Below, piece after piece: positions 12,801-21,936 of a stretch of 64,000 nucleotides of DNA. The DNA lies in assembly GCA_037962975.1 (NCBI GenBank), contig CM075670.1, positions 149,114,501 to 149,178,500 of the forward strand, given 5' to 3'. The stretch comes from Clitoria ternatea (Eukaryota > Streptophyta > Magnoliopsida > Fabales > Fabaceae). The notes below the pieces were generated by a model that was given only the letters and a program-made list of their open reading frames with translations, made no database searches and was not told the DNA's origin. The position numbers were made by a program, and so were the translations under genes. Position 1 is the first letter of the stretch. Each line of letters opens with the position of its first letter.

Positions 12801-15800
12801 TGGTACTTGGATAGCAGGTGTTCAAAGCATATGACGGGAGACATAACCAAATTTACATCATTCACTCCCAAAAGGAAAGGAAGTGTCACCTACAGAGACA
12901 ACACTAAAGGAAGAATCCTAGGCATTGGAAATATAGGTAAGAATTCTTCCACCTCCATAAGTGACGTATTGTATGTTGAAGGCCTCAAACATAATCTACT
13001 TAGCATAAGTCAATTATGTGACAAAGGATATAGAGTGTTATTTGAATCAAATTGTTGCATAATTGAGCATAAGACTAATAAGGAAATTAAGTTTGTAGGC
13101 CAAAGAATTGATAATATTTACATGATTGATATGGATAGTTTGTCTACAAATGATGAACAATGCTGCATTTCAAAAGAGGATGAAACATGGCTATGGCATA
13201 GAAGAATAGCTCATATACATGTAGACCACTTGAACAAACTTGTTTCTAAAGATTTAGTAATTGGTCTACCAAAGCTTAAATTTGAAAATAGATTTTGTGA
13301 TGCATGTCAAAAGGGAAAACAAGTAAAGGCATCTTTTCAATCCAAAAACATTGTTTCTACTCAAAGGCCTTTACAACTTTTGCACATGGACTTATTTGGA
13401 CCATCCAAAATCAAAAGCTTTGGAGGTAATTACTATGGTCTAGTTATAGTAGATGACTATTCAAGATATACATGGACATTGTTTCTTGCTCATAAAAATG
13501 AAGCATATCATGCATTCAAGAAACTTGCAAAGATTATCCAAAATGAGCAAAACTCAAAAATTGCATCCATTAGAACCGATCATGGGGGAGAATTTGAAAA
13601 TCAATCTTTTGAAAAGTTTTGCGAAAAACATGGTATTAATCACAACTTTTCAGCTCCTAGAACTCCACAACAAAATGGAGTAGTTGAAAGAAAGAATAGA
13701 TCTTTAGTGGAGCTTGCTAGAACCATACTAAATGAAAACAATATTGCAAAACATTTTTGGGCCGATGCGGTAAACACCGCGTGTTATGTTATGAATAGAT
13801 GTTTGATAAGGCCTATTTTAAAGAAAACCCCCTATGAGCTTTACAAGGGTAGAAAACCCAACATTGCATACTTTCATATTTTTGGATGTAAATGTTTTGT
13901 GCTCAACAATGGAAAGGATAATCTAGGAAAGTTTGATGCAAAATCTGATGAGGCAATATTCCTAGGATATTCTCAATCAAGTAAATCTTATAGAATTTTC
14001 AACAAACAAACAAATACCATTGAGGAATCTATTCATGTCAAATTTGATGAAAATAGCCATAACCCTCCGAGAAAGGAAGATGTTGATGATCTTGTAGGTA
14101 CTTTTCAAGAAATGAACTTGCAAGACAAAGAAGAAGAAGTCAACAATGATAGAGGTGCAGCACAACTTGAGAGACAACAAGAATGGGTAACTTTGAAGGA
14201 TCATCCCTTAGACAAAGTCATAGGTGAAATGACTCAAGGTGTAAGTACTAGAAATGCTATTAGAAATACTTGTAATCACCTAGCATTTGTATCACAAATA
14301 GAACCCAAGAACATAGATGAGGCTATTATTGATGAACATTGGATGTTGGCCATGCAAGAAGAGCTAAATCGATTTGAAAGAAATAAAGTTTGGGAGCTTG
14401 TGCCAAGACCCAATGATCACCAAATAATAGGAACCAAATGGGTTTTTAGAAATAAAATGGATGAAAATGGCATAATTACTAGAAACAAAGCTAGACTAGT
14501 AGCTAAAGGATATAATCAAGAAGAAGGCATTGACTATGAAGAGACGTATGCACCCGTAGCTAGATTAGAAGCAATTAGACTACTATTAGCCTTCGCATGT
14601 TGTAGGGATTTCAAATTGTACCAAATGGATGTTAAAAGTGCTTTCTTGAATGGATACATTCAAGAGGAAGTATATGTTGATCAACCTCCAGGTTTTGAAA
14701 ACCATCAATTTCCAAATCATGTTTTCAAATTAAAGAAAGCCTTGTATGGTTTGAAACAAGCTCCAAGAGCTTGGTACGAAAGGTTAAGCAAATTTCTTTT
14801 AGAAAATCATTTTGAAAGAGGGAAGGTTGATACAACCCTATTCATAAAGCACAAAAAGAATAACATACTATTGGTACAAATTTATGTTGATGATATAATT
14901 TTTGGTGCCACTAATGATTCAATGTGCAAGGAGTTTGCCAAGCTTATGCAGGAAGAATTTGAAATGTCCATGATGGGGGAACTCACTTTCTTCCTTGGAC
15001 TACAAATCAAGCAAACCAATGAAGGCACATTCATAAACCAATCTAAATACTGCAAAGAACTACTCAGAAAATTCAATATGGATAAAGCAAATGATATAGC
15101 CACACCCATGGGCACTTCATGCTATTTGGACAAGGATGAGAAAGGTAAGGATGTTGAACTCACAAAATATAGAGGTATGATAGGATCCTTACTTTACTTA
15201 ACCGCTAGTAGACCGGATATCATGTTTGTTGTGTGTATGTGTGCTAGATACCAAGCTTGTCCTAAGGAATCTCATCTCACTGCAATAAAAAGGATAATGA
15301 AATATCTAGTTGGGACTCAAGATGTTGGTTTATGGTACCCCAAAGGGGCTGAATGTACTTTAGTTGGTTACTCTGATTCGGACTTTGCAGGATGTAAGCT
15401 TGATAGGAAAAGTACTAGCGGAACATGTCACTTGCTTGGTAGTTCTCTTGTTTCTTGGCATAGCAAGAAACAAGTAAGTGTTGCGCTATCAACAGCTGAG
15501 GCAGAATATGTTGCAGCTGGCAGTTGTTGTGCTCAAATCCTTTGGATGAGACAACAACTTCTAGATTTTGGAATTGTATTAAACCATGTGCCTCTTAAAT
15601 GCGATAATACTAGTGCCATTAACATCTCCAAGAATCCAGTAATGCACTCTAGGACCAAACACATTGAGATTAGGCATCACTTTATTAGAGATCATGTGTT
15701 AAAAGGGGATTGTGTACTTGAACATGTAGAAACTTCTAGGCAACTAGCTGATATTTTCACAAAACCCTTGGCTAGAGAACAATTCATTCACATAAGAAGA

Positions 15801-15836
15801 GAGTTAGGCATTCTTGATATGTCCAGTTGTGTTTGA
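12801..15836 (+). CDS. Sirevirus-like copia pol: protease, integrase, RT, RNase H
   Basis: One open frame of about 1,010 codons. The order protease, integrase, RT, RNase H is diagnostic of Ty1/copia. Protease: the WYLDSRCSKHMTG motif at 12801-12839 has Arg where the catalytic D-S-G has Gly. Integrase: H-H and C-C residues (13190-13310), then the D, D, E core in LLHMDLFGP, IRTDHGGEFEN and QNGVVERKN. RT: KARLVAKGYNQ, then the catalytic YVDD at about 14884. RNase H: DSDFAGCKLDRKSTSG and STAEAEYVAA. No stop interrupts it. There is no genuine ATG; translation in the parent would come from a gag-pol frame. Protease is probably inactive; the other domains look usable. Confidence 0.92.
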   Translation, partial: WYLDSRCSKHMTGDITKFTSFTPKRKGSVTYRDNTKGRILGIGNIGKNSSTSISDVLYVEGLKHNLLSISQLCDKGYRVLFESNCCIIEHKTNKEIKFVGQRIDNIYMIDMDSLSTNDEQCCISKEDETWLWHRRIAHIHVDHLNKLVSKDLVIGLPKLKFENRFCDACQKGKQVKASFQSKNIVSTQRPLQLLHMDLFGPSKIKSFGGNYYGLVIVDDYSRYTWTLFLAHKNEAYHAFKKLAKIIQNEQNSKIASIRTDHGGEFENQSFEKFCEKHGINHNFSAPRTPQQNGVVERKNRSLVELARTILNENNIAKHFWADAVNTACYVMNRCLIRPILKKTPYELYKGRKPNIAYFHIFGCKCFVLNNGKDNLGKFDAKSDEAIFLGYSQSSKSYRIFNKQTNTIEESIHVKFDENSHNPPRKEDVDDLVGTFQEMNLQDKEEEVNNDRGAAQLERQQEWVTLKDHPLDKVIGEMTQGVSTRNAIRNTCNHLAFVSQIEPKNIDEAIIDEHWMLAMQEELNRFERNKVWELVPRPNDHQIIGTKWVFRNKMDENGIITRNKARLVAKGYNQEEGIDYEETYAPVARLEAIRLLLAFACCRDFKLYQMDVKSAFLNGYIQEEVYVDQPPGFENHQFPNHVFKLKKALYGLKQAPRAWYERLSKFLLENHFERGKVDTTLFIKHKKNNILLVQIYVDDIIFGATNDSMCKEFAKLMQEEFEMSMMGELTFFLGLQIKQTNEGTFINQSKYCKELLRKFNMDKANDIATPMGTSCYLDKDEKGKDVELTKYRGMIGSLLYLTASRPDIMFVVCMCARYQACPKESHLTAIKRIMKYLVGTQDVGLWYPKGAECTLVGYSDSDFAGCKLDRKSTSGTCHLLGSSLVSWHSKKQVSVALSTAEAEYVAAGSCCAQILWMRQQLLDFGIVLNHVPLKCDNTSAINISKNPVMHSRTKHIEIRHHFIRDHVLKGDCVLEHVETSRQLADIFTKPLAREQFIHIRRELGILDMSSCV

Positions 15837-16493
15837 ATGATAGGATATCTTGATAAGAACTATGTTGAATGGCATGATGCATGGTATATATCACATTTCA
15901 TGATTGGAACTTTGCTGTATGTAAAATTTGAAGTTTTTGACTCAATAATCGGTTACATGGCCACTCACAATCGATTACTATCATTCTGTTTCTAAGATAA
16001 TCGATTAGCACCTACATATAATCGATTACAACCATTCTGTTTCTAAGGTAATCGATTATCACTAATCCACAATCGATTACAAAGCTTCTGTTTCAGGTTC
16101 AAAACGTTTCCTCTTCTTCATAATCGATTACCACATTGCTCCAATCGATTAGGACGATTCTATTTCTAAACTAATCGATTACCCTAAGCCTCTAATCGAT
16201 TACCCCCTGTTTGAAACGTTTGAAATTCCCCAGAAACATTGATCTAATCGATTACCAGCGGTCTGGTAATCGATTATCACGCGTTCTGATGAGTCAAAAC
16301 TCCAATTTCCTAGGCTTACTCGAACAACTCCCTCTCTTAACTCACTTCACTCCTTTCTAAACTCTCTTTCCTCCTTCCTAAACCTAATTTTCAACTATAA
16401 ATACCCCTTCATTCACCTTCTCATCTCACACTACCTCCTTCCTCTCAAACCTCTCAAAAACTCTCTACCACTCATCTCTCTTCATCTTCCTCT
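15837..16493 (+). promoter_or_regulatory. Palindrome cluster plus TATA box between copia pol and the downstream ORF
   Basis: A 650-bp block without coding potential. Eleven AATCGATTA-core palindromes lie at 15969-16276, some separated by a recurrent CATTCTGTTTCTAAG spacer. A TATAAATA box follows at 16396-16403, then a CT-rich leader and the ATG at 16509. The start of the last palindrome core (16268) is 128 bp from the TATA box, exactly as in the 3' LTR (18721 and 18849). A promoter for the next ORF is inferred; no transcript evidence is available. Confidence 0.65.
15969..16276. repeat. Cluster of 11 TAATCGATTA-type palindromes upstream of the copia downstream ORF
   Basis: AATCGATTA cores start at 15969, 15999, 16020, 16050, 16071, 16122, 16143, 16173, 16193, 16245 and 16268. 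A degenerate copy (AATCGGTTA) lies at about 15950. Spacings alternate near 20 and 30 bp at first, suggesting expansion of a two-site unit. Confidence 0.95.
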
Positions 16494-16508
16494 TTGCCTT
16501 TTCCAACC

Positions 16509-17624
16509 ATGTCTACCTCAAGAAATGTCAAGAGAGCTAGGTCCTCTACTGCTCAAGCCCATAACCCCCTTGATTTTTCAAGGTTCTTCTCCTCCCCTAG
16601 AGATCTTCAACACTTCATGAAGAACTTTTCTGAAAGGGAAATCATGACTCCTCATTACACCGTTGCTGACACTTTTGACAACCCAAGCCTTACCTTCACC
16701 CAAAGCCTCAACCACTACAACCTCTTCCCCTTCTTATCCCTCAAAGAAGAAGAATACTATCCTGAGCTTATGAGAGTATTCTACTGCAACCTCCGCCTTG
16801 TCAATGGGATGGTTGAATCCAAGGTGAAAAACACCACCATCAAACTCTCAAATGCCCAATTTGCAGAAATTTCCAAACTGCCCCTCAACAATGCTGACTT
16901 TGATGGAGGCGAACCCGAGGATGAATGGGGTTTTAATCCCATCACTGCCCGCCGTTCTTTGTGGAAGCCGGATCCTCCCATGAGCAACCACAAACTAGTT
17001 GGCCACTTGACCATGAACAACCGCCTGCTCCACTTCTTCTTGGTCAAGATGATTGTTCCCCGTGGTGGGAACTATGCTCTGGTTGAAGAGGATGATGTCC
17101 TCTTAATGTGGGCCATGCTGAACCACAAAGAGATCAACTGGGTTCATTTGATCAAATTCCACATGCGCCATGCCAAGGACCAGCAAAAGCTCCCTTATGG
17201 TATCCTCCTCACCAAAATTTTTAAATTCTGTGGTGTTGATTTGGCAGGGGAACTCTCTGAAAAAGTGCCCCCAAGAGCTTGCATTGGCACTTCCCACCTC
17301 AATAAAATGGGCATGGTCAACATTGCTGGAATGTGGATTCTAAGGAGTGACCGGGAACATGGTGCCAACCCCTTTGCTGAACCTGCTGCTCCTCCTCCTC
17401 CTCCACCTCAACCACAAGCTGCACCATCAGCCTCTTCATCTGCACCCCAAGCAGACCCATTTGCATCTCTCTACGCCCATCTTGATCGCCGCTTCGATCG
17501 ACTTGAAAACTCCCTCCAAGAGTTTTCAATGACCGAGCAGCAACATTTTGAGATGATGCAGCAGCGTTATGAAGAGCTGGCTCACCAAATTGCAGAAATC
17601 CGCTTCTTCAACCCGGATAATTAG
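16509..17624 (+). CDS. Extra ORF downstream of copia pol (putative plant transposon protein type)
   Basis: 371 codons, intact, starting at ATG 16509 shortly after a CT-rich leader. Residues about 60-260 (FYCNLRLVNGMVESKVKN, then a region rich in Trp and His) resemble the domain often annotated as putative plant transposon protein in retroelements and retroelement-derived genes. A proline run follows (about 17388-17410), then a probable coiled coil (DRRFDRLENSLQEF to YEELAHQIAEI). No signal peptide or membrane segment is visible, so the label env-like, used for ORFs in this position in some Sireviruses, is not supported by this sequence. Its role is unknown. Confidence 0.75.
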   Translation: MSTSRNVKRARSSTAQAHNPLDFSRFFSSPRDLQHFMKNFSEREIMTPHYTVADTFDNPSLTFTQSLNHYNLFPFLSLKEEEYYPELMRVFYCNLRLVNGMVESKVKNTTIKLSNAQFAEISKLPLNNADFDGGEPEDEWGFNPITARRSLWKPDPPMSNHKLVGHLTMNNRLLHFFLVKMIVPRGGNYALVEEDDVLLMWAMLNHKEINWVHLIKFHMRHAKDQQKLPYGILLTKIFKFCGVDLAGELSEKVPPRACIGTSHLNKMGMVNIAGMWILRSDREHGANPFAEPAAPPPPPPQPQAAPSASSSAPQADPFASLYAHLDRRFDRLENSLQEFSMTEQQHFEMMQQRYEELAHQIAEIRFFNPDN

Positions 17625-18206
17625 ATTTTTAGTTATGTTTTGTTTAGCTGTTGGTTTCTTTTTGTTGTTTTCTGAATTTTGAATAATTTTACTTCTTGTA
17701 TTTCCCATTTTTTTTTCAATTCAATAAAAGTATCTTATTTCAGTTTATATTATTTCTCTTCACTGCTCTAATTATTTTTGATGATTACAAAGGGGGAGAA
17801 GAATATATGTTCATATGTTGGATAATGCTCTGATACAAAAAATTTGGATAATTAAATATGGATAATATTGATAGATGCTCTGACACTACAATTTTGAATA
17901 TGCTCTGATACTAAGAATATGGATAATAGATGCTCTGTTAAAATTTGAAAAATATTATCTGTTTGTTAAATTCCTTTTGATAGGGGGAGAGTTATAGATA
18001 AGAGATAATAGACAATAGATAAAATGAGATAAGACATTGGCTGCTGAATGTGATTACTCTGATTTTTGAAATTGGTCATCTGCTATTTGAAAAAGAGATA
18101 ATGTAGCAGAGTTGTTTTTGCAAAAAGATAAAAGATAAGTCTATATTATTTAAACTAACAACCCTCAAGAGATGAACATAGTTGTCATCATCAAAAAGGG
18201 GGAGAA
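17625..18206 (+). other. Copia 3' non-coding region with repeated polypurine tracts
   Basis: Three G-rich purine runs occur: CAAAGGGGGAGAAG (about 17788), ATAGGGGGAGAG (about 17979) and AAAAAGGGGGAGAA (18193-18206). The last abuts the LTR start and is the likely functional tract. The stretch between holds imperfect copies of GATGCTCTGATA-like sequence (17825-17940). Confidence 0.75.
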
Positions 18207-19631
18207 TGTGTTTGAATATGTTAACAGGTCCAAAGATGTGCAAAGATTTTGATAATGACAAACACTCTTGAAGAAACTGATGCAAAAACAAAGACATGAA
18301 ATCAGAATTGAAGTAACAGCGAAGCTAATCGATTAGGCCATAGATGCTAATCGATTAGGAGCTTTCTGTTTTGGAAGAAGTTGCATCAGGTATGAAAGCT
18401 AATCGATTAGGAAGCCAAATAATCGATTAGGTACACACTGGAATTAAGGTAATCGATTATACACCAGAGACTAATCGATTACAACAATCAGAAATGGGAC
18501 AAAATGCATCAGGTATGAAAGCTAATCGATTAAGGGAACCATATAATCGATTAGTGAGTCACTGGATTTAAGGTAATCGATTGCAAGACATGCTAATCGA
18601 TTAGGATGCTGCGAAAACAAATTAAATGCATCAGGTACAGATGCTAATCGATTACAGGAAGTGAAATAATCGATTAGTGACTCTCTGACTTGAAGCTAAT
18701 CGATTACAACGCGAGGGTGTAATCGATTACGCTAGTGGAAAAACAAATTTAATTGGGAAACCAGGTCATGTCTCCACCATTCTTCAAATTTCCACTAAGT
18801 GCAACGGCTATGATGGACTAGGGCACTCCTCAACAGCTATCTTGGCTCTATAAATTGAAGAGGAAGACAAGCACAAAGAGACAACTAAGTAGCAACAATT
18901 CATAGCTCTATTTTGTGCTTTGTAAGCCTATTTCTTGCATATTGTACTTTCACTTGTATATCCTCTCATCTTGAGAGATTAGAATTTGGGAGAGCTTTTC
19001 ATTTGTATATCTGCTCTATTAAGAGAGTATATTGATTGTAAACACAAACTCCAAACACAAGATATTCACTCTAGGTTGAGTGGTTGTTCACTCTAGGTTG
19101 AGTGGTTACAAAGGTTGAGGATTCAATCTTTGGGATATTGTGAGATTGAGAGATTGGGTGGGTTGCCCTTATACTTGTGAGGATTGGGTTCTTGAGTGTG
19201 GGACACTAGGAAGCCGCAATTGCTCAAAGTTGTATCTCTAGTCTACAATAGTGGAAAATCCTCTAAGTGGGTTGCTTAGAGGCGAGACGTACACCGGATT
19301 GGGTGGAACTCGTTACATCGGTTTGCAAGCTTCTCTTCCTTACTCTTTTACTTTCATATACTGCATATTTGTTGATTGGTATTGTTTGGTTGAGAAGAGC
19401 ATACTTGAACTTGCTTAACTTGTTATATCTTAGATATTGCACACCAAGTGTTTGCTAAATTGCCTCAGCAATACTTACCTCTTATAGTGCATTGCATATC
19501 ATTCATATTGTACTTTCACTTGCATAATCTCATAAACTTGGTTATAGAAATCAATTTCAAAGGTATTCCAAGCAAAAGTTTTATTACTCAATTCACCCCC
19601 CCTCTTGAGTATTGAGGCCACTTGAACAACA
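18207..19631 (+). repeat. Copia 3' LTR, about 1.43 kb
   Basis: Starts TGTGTTTGAATATG directly after a purine tract and ends with a C-rich stretch and TTGAACAACA. No second copy exists in the window, so the ends rest on the purine tract, the TGT/ACA termini and the return to Athila gag at 19632. It has 14 AATCGATT palindromes (18327-18730) and a TATAAAT box at 18849. Between 18885 and 19460 lies a probable transcribed leader. Confidence 0.75.
18327..18730. repeat. 14 TAATCGATTA-type palindromes in the copia LTR, in about 122-bp tandem units
   Basis: AATCGATT cores start at 18327, 18349, 18401, 18421, 18451, 18473, 18524, 18545, 18575, 18595, 18646, 18668, 18698 and 18721. Three diverged direct repeats begin with GCATCAGGTA at 18383, 18506 and 18628 (periods 123 and 122). 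Each full unit carries four palindromes. The cores are far better kept than the spacers. Confidence 0.92.
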
Positions 19632-20055
19632 GAAACGCTTTAAGATAGACATGGTCTTCTTGAACGTTTTGGGGTTTCATTGTGGAGCACACAATGTGGA
19701 ATTCCTTGAGGTGTTTGTGCGGATCTTCACCCGCAAGACCATGAAACTTAGGCAACAGGTGTATAAGTCCGGTCTTAAGAATAAAAGGGACATCCTCATC
19801 AAGATATTGAATACACAAACTTTCGTAAGTGAATTCAGGAGCAGCTAGTTCTCTAAGAGTTCTTTCACGAGGTTCAACCATATCAGAAAAACTAGCAGTA
19901 GTACTTTCAACAGATTCAGAAAAAATACTATCACTATCAATATCAACAAAGTTATTATTAAATCTAGCTTCTCTAATTAACCTAAGAAAAGTTCTTTCAA
20001 TTTCAGGATCAAATGAATATAAATGCTCAAAAGTTCTTCTAGTCATACATAGCAT
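19632..20055 (-). pseudogene. Level 3 Athila-like gag, N-terminal fragment
   Basis: A minus-strand frame opens with an ATG at 20055 (MTRRT start) and carries the conserved Athila gag stretch LIHLLPKFHGLAGEDPHKHL (about residues 97-116). It runs into LKAF at about 19632, where it meets the end of the antisense copia LTR. The last dozen codons of the open frame are copia sequence. The ATG lies about 160 bp downstream of the primer site, as expected for gag. Confidence 0.85.
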
Positions 20056-20216
20056 ACAACAAGATATTTGATCATGATGAGCAATAAATCATAAGAATCC
20101 TAAATCATGCAAAAGAAATAAAATAAACAAACAAACAAACAAAAGAAAATTTTTTTAAAATTTTTTTTTTAATAAAAAAAATTAATTTAAAACAAGAGTT
20201 TTTCCTAAAGATCGTT

Positions 20217-20236
20217 GATCCCCGGCAACGGCGCCA
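20217..20236 (-). other. Primer-binding site for tRNA-Asp (level 3)
   Basis: The plus strand here matches the 3' end of plant tRNA-Asp(GUC) including CCA, so the minus-strand element carries its complement, TGGCGCCGTTGCC. Five bases separate it from the LTR (20242). Only about 20 nt match, so this is a primer site and not a tRNA gene. Confidence 0.9.
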
Positions 20237-20241
20237 AAATT

Positions 20242-21936
20242 TGACGTCGGCTGTCGTGGCCCCGTCAAATTAGTACATTAAAATTAATTAACGTAGTACT
20301 AGGGTGTCAACCTAGGTCGTTCTCTCAAGGATCAACACAAAAATTTAGGAAAAATCAAGTCTTAAACTAATTTTTAACAATTAAAAATAAAAACTCAACA
20401 ACTAAAAATTTTTACAAACATAAGTTCAACTAACATACAATTGGGGGGGTTTTGATTGATTTTTGTTGTCACAATTAAAATTAAAACAAGGTAAATAAAG
20501 GATTTAAAACAATAAATAACAAGCGATTGATTTTCTTGGAGTATTGTAAATAAATTTATCCTTGGTTCACTAAAAATAATTTGTATACTTATTAATGTTA
20601 ATTTCTTAGCTCAAATTGAATTGATCAACTAAGCGTCTTTTTCAATTCACAATTCCTTTACTTTCATTTAAAAATGAATATTTTAATCAAGCATCCTAAT
20701 TAAGCAAAAGGAGTCAAGATCGTAAAATCTAGGAATTATTGAGCATACATAAGAACATCGCCTATATACATAATCTATTCTCAAATTATGGAATTAAGCA
20801 AACCATAATTATTAAAAGTGATTATGAAAATATTCATTAAGCATGCATATTTCCTTAATCCATTCTAATTTAAAACCTTATTTTATTCCATTTGAATAAT
20901 TAAACCGATTAAGCATACAAATTTAATTAAACAAAATGGAATTAAATAAGTAGAGAAAGATTATGAAGAAATAACAATAATAAAAGCATACTATATTAAA
21001 ATTAATGACCTCAAAATTACATTACAACATTCTCCAAGAAAATCAATCTAGGGGTTTTAGCCCTCCATAATTACAACTACAAACAATGAAACTAACCCGG
21101 AAATGAAGAACTTGCTGGAAAATTCCAACGGAGAAGAGAAGAGGAAGAACGTATGAAGGAGGAATTGATGTCTTCTGATGAAGAATGAATGGTTTTGCCC
21201 CTTGCCTTGCTTCCTATTTATAGGAGCTCAAAAGCAACGCTTATGCCTTAATTAATTTGTAATGGAATGTGCACTCTTAATTTACAATTCAATGGTGCTC
21301 CATTATCATGCTTCAGTGCTCCATTATCAGCTTCAGTGTTGTTTCCACTTTGATAATGCGTTATCTGATGTTTCCACTGATGAATCTGTGCCTGAATCGA
21401 TTCATCTAGGCAATTTTTGGGCAATTTTACACATAGGAATCGATTCCTCAGGGGTGGGAATCGATTCCCAAGCACATGAATCGATTCATGCTTGTTTGAA
21501 TCGATTCCCAGGCCTTTAAAATGCATATGAATCGATTCACATGGGTGGGGAATCGATTCCTAGCTGTATGAATCGATTCCTAGGGTGCTTGAATCGATTC
21601 CTTGCTGTTCTTTTGTGTGGGAATCGATTCCCACATTGGTGAATCGATTCCCAGACCTGTTCTGGTGCTTTTCTCGCATTTTTGACCATTTCTTGAGTCG
21701 TGGCTTCTTTCGTTTGACCTGTGGTAATTATTTTTTTAATTACAGGCTTAATCACACACTACAAAACAAGAGAAAACCAACTTTTATTAAAAATTTATCC
21801 TTAATTCATTTTAAAATTAAATATTAAATAAAACTCAAATGATAAAAATGTGTTAAAGTGCAGTATATTACACACTAAGTGATGGCAAATTATACACATT
21901 TAAATTGAGGAATTAAGGATAAATCATGCATCATCA
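20242..21936 (-). repeat. Level 3 LTR, right copy (5' LTR of the minus-strand element)
   Basis: Nearly identical to 6930-8625. It has the same minus-strand TATA box (TATTTATA on the plus strand near 21216-21223) and the same palindrome cluster at 21394-21650. One palindrome flank differs (CCTAG for CCCAG near 21577). Confidence 0.95.
21394..21650. repeat. Cluster of 11 GAATCGATTC palindromes in the level 3 LTR (right)
   Basis: Same eleven palindromes as in the left LTR, at the same spacing. All eleven cores are unmutated in both copies, although the LTRs differ at a few other sites. Confidence 0.95.

Larger units (their letters stand above)
12310..19631 (+). mobile_element. Level 4: 5'-truncated Sirevirus-like Ty1/copia, antisense within level 3
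   Basis: Plus strand: C-terminal gag, an uninterrupted 1,009-codon pol, a promoter-like non-coding block, an extra ORF, purine tracts and a 3' LTR (18207-19631). The 5' LTR, primer site and most of gag are absent. The left junction lies in the shared short stretch AAGAAAATG near 12303-12314, inside Athila RT. The right junction follows a C-rich LTR end and TTGAACAACA at 19631, inside Athila gag. The extra ORF after pol, long 3' region, multiple purine tracts and C-rich LTR end are Sirevirus-type traits. Confidence 0.85.
6930..21936 (-). mobile_element. Level 3: young Athila-like Ty3/gypsy element, chimeric with copia
   Basis: LTRs at 6930-8625 and 20242-21936 (1.7 kb), flanked by GGCCC (6925-6929 and 21937-21941). 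On the minus strand it reads 5' LTR, tRNA-Asp primer site, gag start, then an antisense copia fragment (19631 to about 12310), then RT, RNase H and integrase, a non-coding tail, a purine tract and the 3' LTR. The LTRs differ at about 7 bases and one indel by hand count (about 0.4%), so it is the youngest datable insertion here. Its gag C-terminus, protease and RT N-terminus are missing, so it cannot be autonomous. Confidence 0.9.

Noticed and set aside
16509..17624. Envelope glycoprotein
   Set aside because: Its position after pol invites the label, but no signal peptide, membrane span or cysteine pattern is visible.
12310..19631. Simple nested copia insertion with an exact target duplication
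   Set aside because: The 5' LTR is missing and Athila sequence between gag and RT is lost; GAAAC on the right has no matching copy on the left.
20217..20236. tRNA-Asp gene
   Set aside because: Only the last 20 nt of the tRNA match, and they sit five bases from an LTR; it is a primer-binding site.
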